14,488 bases of DNA from Acholeplasmatales bacterium. Its GTDB lineage: Bacteria > Bacillota_I > Bacilli_A > Acholeplasmatales > Anaeroplasmataceae. The position numbers were made by a program, and so were the translations under genes. The stretch is from assembly GCA_016288675.1 (NCBI GenBank), contig JAEELC010000185.1:1-14488 (forward strand). Direction: 5' to 3'. Positions 14,477 to 14,488 of this stretch are shown here, one piece after another; the stretch's first letter is position 1; every line of letters begins with the position of its first letter. The notes beneath the pieces are model-generated. The model was given only the letters and a program-made list of their open reading frames with translations, ran no database searches and was not told where the DNA came from.

Positions 14477-14488
14477 AAATTTCTCCTA

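Noticed and set aside
1..14488. Possible UGA-as-Trp code, suggested by AT-richness and by no gene in the window using TGA as stop
   Set aside because: Trp is written TGG in intact genes and eight TAA plus two TAG stops is easily explained by AT bias.
1..14488. tRNA, rRNA, insertion sequence, phage or integron signals
   Set aside because: I saw no cloverleaf with a T-loop, no transposase or integrase coding sequence and no attachment-like repeats.

Overview
The window is strongly AT-rich, low-GC Gram-positive DNA. Genes sit close together, mostly on the minus strand. Shine-Dalgarno sites are clear (AAAGGAG, GGAGG), terminators are intrinsic hairpins with long T-tracts, and Trp is TGG, so the standard code applies. 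A signal-peptide lipoprotein, an RNase J-family protein and CcpA/LacI-type operators point to a Firmicute (Bacillota), probably a gut-type Bacilli/Erysipelotrichia-like or uncultured relative. The exact taxon is inference.

Layout: (1) 1-1475, a truncated Sel1-repeat protein. (2) 1582-3528, an RNase J-family protein that has lost several metal ligands, resembles the J2 type, and carries a Lys/Ala-rich tail and an unusual start-site hairpin. (3) 3679-4122, a HIT-family nucleotide hydrolase. (4) 4267-9656, a pectin-degradation island: a PL1 pectate lyase lipoprotein with InlB-type repeats (minus), a cytoplasmic GH28 polygalacturonase (minus) and, across a 365-bp divergent region, a secreted PL9 pectate lyase (plus). 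(5) 9700-10203, a small two-helix membrane protein with a C-terminal zinc ribbon. (6) 10262-10418, an apparent small RNA gene with its own promoter, a closed rod-like fold and two identical terminators in tandem. (7) 10452-11105, a TRIC/UPF0126 membrane protein. (8) 11198-14476, a three-gene unit: FAD-dependent dehydrogenase (COG2509-like), membrane-anchored ComEC-like metallo-beta-lactamase-fold protein, and a small acidic unknown.

The pectin genes form a plausible pathway. PL9 is secreted and PL1 is lipid-anchored outside; both cut polygalacturonate by beta-elimination. GH28 has no signal peptide and would trim imported oligomers inside. No transporter, unsaturated-galacturonyl hydrolase or regulator gene lies in the window. 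The PL1 and PL9 promoters share the same design: near-consensus -35/-10 boxes, one cre/LacI-type operator inside the spacer and a second touching the 3' edge of the -10, about 21-22 bp apart, with 17 bp around the downstream operator identical. This is strong sequence evidence for joint repression by CcpA or a dedicated LacI-family regulator.

The least expected features are the small RNA candidate, the RNase J start-site hairpin (which would bring a distant Shine-Dalgarno next to an internal ATG), and the paired operators.
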